From: Caulobacteraceae bacterium
GTDB taxonomy: Bacteria; Pseudomonadota; Alphaproteobacteria; Caulobacterales; Caulobacteraceae
Reading direction: 5' to 3'
Length of the DNA: 10,754 nucleotides
Assembly: GCA_947484535.1 (NCBI GenBank)
Contig: CANKPO010000024.1
Coordinates: forward strand, 1 to 10,754
Shown: positions 7,852 to 10,754 of the stretch, piece by piece
Layout of the letters: the number at the start of each line of letters is the position of its first letter
Position numbering within the stretch: position 1 is the stretch's first letter
Program-made: the position numbers and the translations under genes
The notes under the pieces: generated by a model
Databases searched by the model: none
What the model was told of the DNA's origin: nothing
Seen by the model: only the letters and a program-made list of their open reading frames with translations

Positions 7852-9357
7852 TCAAGCGTTCTGACGCGAGCGGACGCGCGGCACGGCGTCGGCCCAGCGG
7901 GCAAGCGCCGATTGGCGCTCATCTGGCTCGATATTGGGCCTAATTTGCTTTGAGGTTGGGCGCACAGCGGCGGCCTCTTCGAGCGAGCTATAGACCCCTG
8001 CCGCGAGCCCCGCGAACAGGGCCGCGCCCAGAGCGGTCATCTCGTGAAATTCAGATCGGCGAACGGGCACATCCGTCAGATCGGTCAGGCGCTGAACGAA
8101 ATAGTCGCTATTGGCCATGCCGCCATCAATGCGCAACTCAGAGCCTTCGCCAAAACAGTCCGGCGCATCGGCGCGCATAGCATCTATCAGGTCATGGGTC
8201 TGAAAGGCCCCAGCGTCAAAGGTCGCGGCGGCGATCTCTGGCAATCCTGCGTCGCGGGTTAGGCCCAAGATCGCGCCTCTGGCATCGGCATCCCACCAAG
8301 GCGCGCCCAGGCCGGTAAAGGCAGGCACCACGACAACACCGTGATCGGGCTTGGCAAGCCGAGCGAGGGCTTCGGCCGCCTGCGGACCGCCGCTGATGGA
8401 CAGCCCTTCGCCCAGCCACTGGATCGCAGCGCCAGCGACGAAGATGGACCCTTCTAGCGCATAGCTGGTCTGGCCATTCACCCTCGCCGCCACCGTCGTC
8501 AAAAGCCGCGCCCGCGAAATAGGCCGGGTGGTGCCAGTATTGAGCAACATGAAACAGCCGGTGCCGTAGGTGGCCTTCATCTCGCCCGGATGGATACAGC
8601 CCTGCCCCATCAGAGCGCTTTGCTGGTCTCCAACCACGGCGCGGATCGATACTGAACGGCCCAGAATATCGGCCGTGGTCTGGCCATAGTCATCGGCCGT
8701 ATCCAGCACCTTGGGCAACAGAACCTTGGGCACATTCAGAAGGGCCAGCATCTGCGCCGACCAGTCTTGACGTTCCAGATCAAACAGCAGCGTGCGCGAG
8801 GCATTGGTCGCATCGGTCGCGTGGACCGCGCCGCCGGTCAGCCGCCAGACAACCCAACTGTCCATCGTCCCGGCCAGAAGCTGGCCTGCCGCCGCTCGCT
8901 CCCGTGCGCCGGGCACCGCATCGAGCATCCACGCAATCTTGGTACCCGAAAAATAGGGATCGAGCAGCAGGCCGGTAATCTGCGAGACCTCAGGCTCGTG
9001 TCCTGCGTCTCGCAGGGCGTCACAGACCGAGGCGGTGCGCCGGTCTTGCCAAACAATGGCAGGATGGATGGGACGGCCCGTCTCCTTGTCCCAGATCACC
9101 ACCGTCTCGCGCTGATTGGTCACCCCGATGGCGGCAATGTCGGCAACATCGCGCCCAGAGGTCTCAACCGCCTCGCGCAGAACCGCCACGCAGGCGGCAT
9201 AGATCTCTTCGGCATCATGCTCGACCCAGCCATCTTGCGGGTAGGACTGGCGAAGCGGCCGACTCGCGGTGATCAAGGGCTTGCCGCCACGATCAAACAG
9301 GATGGCGCGGGTGCTGGTGGTGCCTTGATCCAAGGCCAAAAGCAATGGCTCGCCCAT
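7852..9357 (-). CDS. glpK: Glycerol kinase
   Basis: Cytosolic FGGY-family kinase that phosphorylates glycerol to sn-glycerol 3-phosphate with ATP. It has 501 residues, the usual length. The N-terminal phosphate-binding loop is LALDQGTTSTRAILFD (7-22). Glycerol-contact motifs are present: NQRET (81-85), WQDRRT (103-108), DPYFSGTKI (133-141) and GDQQSALMGQ (243-252). YGTGCFML (264-271), LEGSIFVAGAAIQWL (301-315), GLGAPWWD (349-356) and DGGMANSDYF (411-420) belong to the ATP-binding half. Small departures from the common pattern are His388 in AFQTHDL, where Arg is usual, and SEFHEMTALGAA where PE.TETTALGAA is common; neither hits a catalytic residue. The ATG at 9357 gives the canonical MGEPLLLALDQGTT start, with a G-run about 8 bases upstream as a poor Shine-Dalgarno. 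No glpF, glpD or glpR is in the window, so any glp regulon is split. Confidence 0.95.
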   Translation of the reverse strand: MGEPLLLALDQGTTSTRAILFDRGGKPLITASRPLRQSYPQDGWVEHDAEEIYAACVAVLREAVETSGRDVADIAAIGVTNQRETVVIWDKETGRPIHPAIVWQDRRTASVCDALRDAGHEPEVSQITGLLLDPYFSGTKIAWMLDAVPGARERAAAGQLLAGTMDSWVVWRLTGGAVHATDATNASRTLLFDLERQDWSAQMLALLNVPKVLLPKVLDTADDYGQTTADILGRSVSIRAVVGDQQSALMGQGCIHPGEMKATYGTGCFMLLNTGTTRPISRARLLTTVAARVNGQTSYALEGSIFVAGAAIQWLGEGLSISGGPQAAEALARLAKPDHGVVVVPAFTGLGAPWWDADARGAILGLTRDAGLPEIAAATFDAGAFQTHDLIDAMRADAPDCFGEGSELRIDGGMANSDYFVQRLTDLTDVPVRRSEFHEMTALGAALFAGLAAGVYSSLEEAAAVRPTSKQIRPNIEPDERQSALARWADAVPRVRSRQNA

Positions 9358-9435
9358 GTCCTGATTCCCCCCTATAAAGATTCTGATATGGTTAATCGTG
9401 TCTAACGCTCTGGCGCGGAAAGTGGAGTCGTTTCC
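9358..9435. other. Divergent intergenic region between glpK and the DUF2336 gene
   Basis: This 78-base stretch must hold the promoters of two divergent genes. It is locally AT-rich (TATAAAGATTCTGATATGG at 9373-9391). On the minus strand TTAGAC and AATCTT are 17 bases apart, a poor promoter match for glpK. I see no convincing -35/-10 pair for the plus-strand gene and no clear operator palindrome. Confidence 0.4.
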
Positions 9436-10482
9436 TTGACCCTAGCGCAACTGGCGCAGGCCTTAACAGAGCTGGCAAAGCTTCGGTCATCGAAAGACCG
9501 TGAGCGACGGCTTGGCGCATTGATCTCGCTGATCGAAAGTCCGGCTTTGGTTGGGGCCTTAAAGAGCGATCAAATCCTCACCCTCGTCGATGATATTCTC
9601 ATGCCTTTGGTGACCCAGGCAGACCCCGAAACGCGCGCACGCCTCTCTGCAAGGTTAGCCGCCAAGGACTGGGTACCTGTGGCTCTGGTCGTTGGACTGT
9701 CGCAGGACGAGCTATCCATCGCCCAGCCGATCATTGCTGCCAGCCCCTTACTCACCGATGATGATCTGTTGGAGATCCTCTCAGGCACGACGCTGGATCA
9801 TCATATTGCCGTGGCCATGCGAGCCGCCTTGGGCCCCGCAGTGATTAGCGCGATCCTCGCCCAGAACGAGCCCCTTGTCCTGACCGCACTGGCAACCAAC
9901 GCGGCCATCGACCTTTCGCGCCCAGATCTGTTCGGTCTGGTCCAAGCCTCGCGCCCATTTGCAAGCCTGCGCGTACCTTTGGCGAGGCATCCCCGGCTCA
10001 CCGCGCCGATGGCGCAGATGATGTTGGCTTGGGTCGGCACCAGCCTACAGTCCAGCCTGATCAACCGCTTTCATCTGCCCCCCAAAGCCCAGCCTATCGC
10101 CTCAGACCAAAGCGAGATGGATCAGAGGCTGGCGGACAAGCTGATGGCAAGCGGCAACCTCCATCCCAGTGCCGTACTCCGCGCCCTGCGTGAAGACCAA
10201 AGGTCATTGTTCATGGCCGCCTTGGCGCGGTTGAGCGATATTGATCTGGGGGCTGTGCGCCGGATGGTTGATGCTCCCACGCCCGACCTCTTGGCCCTCG
10301 CCTGCCTGGCTATAGGGTTGGACCGCGCAACCTTTTCGCCGCTCTTGACCCATGTTCGGCGACTATGGGGCGACCGGCCCGGCGGCGATGGTCGTCACGC
10401 GGTAGACCGGGCCTTCGACAATCTCAGCCCAACTCAGGCCAAAGCGGCCCTGAAATGGGCTTTGGATGCAGCGCGGGTTTGA
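9436..10482 (+). CDS. DUF2336 family protein, function unknown
   Basis: A 348-residue, mostly alpha-helical protein of the DUF2336 family, found mainly in alphaproteobacteria. The family mark is the C-terminal block from about 226 to 300 ([20 protein letters not shown], then [20 protein letters not shown]). The N-terminal two thirds reads as repeated amphipathic helices in a HEAT-like layout (e.g. 19-60, 65-100, 107-140, 145-170, 187-212), which suggests a protein-binding scaffold. No signal peptide, membrane segment or catalytic motif is seen. The start is TTG with GGAG 8 bases upstream (9424-9427). An in-frame TAA lies 33 bases before it with no ATG or GTG between, and the next in-frame Met is at residue 56, so TTG is the best choice. 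It is divergent from glpK, and nadK follows after 34 bases on the same strand, probably in one transcript. Confidence 0.87.
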   Translation: MTLAQLAQALTELAKLRSSKDRERRLGALISLIESPALVGALKSDQILTLVDDILMPLVTQADPETRARLSARLAAKDWVPVALVVGLSQDELSIAQPIIAASPLLTDDDLLEILSGTTLDHHIAVAMRAALGPAVISAILAQNEPLVLTALATNAAIDLSRPDLFGLVQASRPFASLRVPLARHPRLTAPMAQMMLAWVGTSLQSSLINRFHLPPKAQPIASDQSEMDQRLADKLMASGNLHPSAVLRALREDQRSLFMAALARLSDIDLGAVRRMVDAPTPDLLALACLAIGLDRATFSPLLTHVRRLWGDRPGGDGRHAVDRAFDNLSPTQAKAALKWALDAARV

Positions 10483-10516
10483 CAAGTTGAGCGAGGCCGG
10501 GCTTGGTCCACGGGCT

Positions 10517-10754
10517 ATGAACAGAACCAAACCCATCAGTCGCCGCCTGGCCTTCGTCGCCAGCGACCGTCCCGAAGCGCAAGAGGCCCGCGACCGGCTC
10601 GCCGCGCGCTATGGCGATGTGCCGCTTGAAGAGGCCCAAGTGGTCGTCGCCTTGGGCGGTGACGGCTTCATGCTCGAGACCCTGCACCGGACCATGGGCA
10701 CCCAGACCCCGATCTACGGCATGAACCGGGGGTCGGTCGGGTTTTTGATGAACG
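10517..10754 (+). CDS. nadK: NAD kinase, N-terminal part (cut by window edge)
   Basis: An open frame from the ATG at 10517 runs off the right edge after 79 codons. The protein starts [20 protein letters not shown] and shows the NAD-kinase signature GGDG at 47-50 ([17 protein letters not shown]), followed by [15 protein letters not shown] at 65-79. These match the short alphaproteobacterial NAD kinases. The enzyme phosphorylates NAD with ATP (or polyphosphate in some) to NADP in the cytosol; the first Asp of GGDG is catalytic. The NE/D motif and the rest of the fold are outside the window. No good Shine-Dalgarno precedes the ATG; an in-frame TTG ten codons upstream is an alternative start. The 34-base gap to the DUF2336 gene suggests co-transcription. 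Confidence 0.95.
   Translation, partial: MNRTKPISRRLAFVASDRPEAQEARDRLAARYGDVPLEEAQVVVALGGDGFMLETLHRTMGTQTPIYGMNRGSVGFLMN

Overview
The window is chromosomal DNA from a GC-rich alphaproteobacterium, most likely near the Caulobacterales. The lineage call rests on recognisable proteins: a short alphaproteobacterial-type NAD kinase, a DUF2336 protein, serS next to pcm, and an inner-membrane-anchored RND adaptor. Coding density is very high. All gaps between genes are under 120 bases, and I see no tRNA, rRNA, CRISPR array, insertion sequence or phage gene.

Layout. Seven genes lie on the minus strand, read here from right to left (5' to 3' for them): glycerol kinase (9357-7852), a class II aldolase/adducin-family protein (7797-7018), a small exported outer-membrane beta-barrel candidate (6982-6251), an RND efflux adaptor (6172-4877) and its inner-membrane pump (4880-1713), seryl-tRNA synthetase (1615-320) and the first 69 codons of protein-L-isoaspartate O-methyltransferase (209-1, running off the left edge). 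A possible 30-residue ORF fills the serS-pcm gap. On the plus strand, divergent from glpK, lie a DUF2336 protein (9436-10482, TTG start) and the first 79 codons of NAD kinase (10517 to the right edge).

Transcription. A small hairpin with a short T-run follows glpK. A perfect 10-bp inverted repeat sits between the pump gene and serS, beside a candidate serS promoter. The adaptor and pump genes overlap by ATGA and form one translationally coupled unit, with a candidate promoter at 6198-6226 whose -10 end overlaps a 14-bp inverted repeat. The outer-membrane protein starts 35 bases after the aldolase stop and probably shares its transcript.

How the genes fit together. The adaptor and pump should make a tripartite efflux system whose TolC-type outer-membrane channel is encoded elsewhere. 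GlpK feeds glycerol into central metabolism, NadK makes NADP, SerS charges tRNA-Ser and Pcm repairs isoaspartyl damage. These are mostly ordinary housekeeping and efflux genes, and I do not see a convincing undescribed system. The points most worth a second look are the small ORF between serS and pcm where other alphaproteobacteria often carry surE, the low-complexity insertion in the adaptor, the inverted repeat at its promoter, and the aldolase-family protein that lacks the FucA-type catalytic glutamate.
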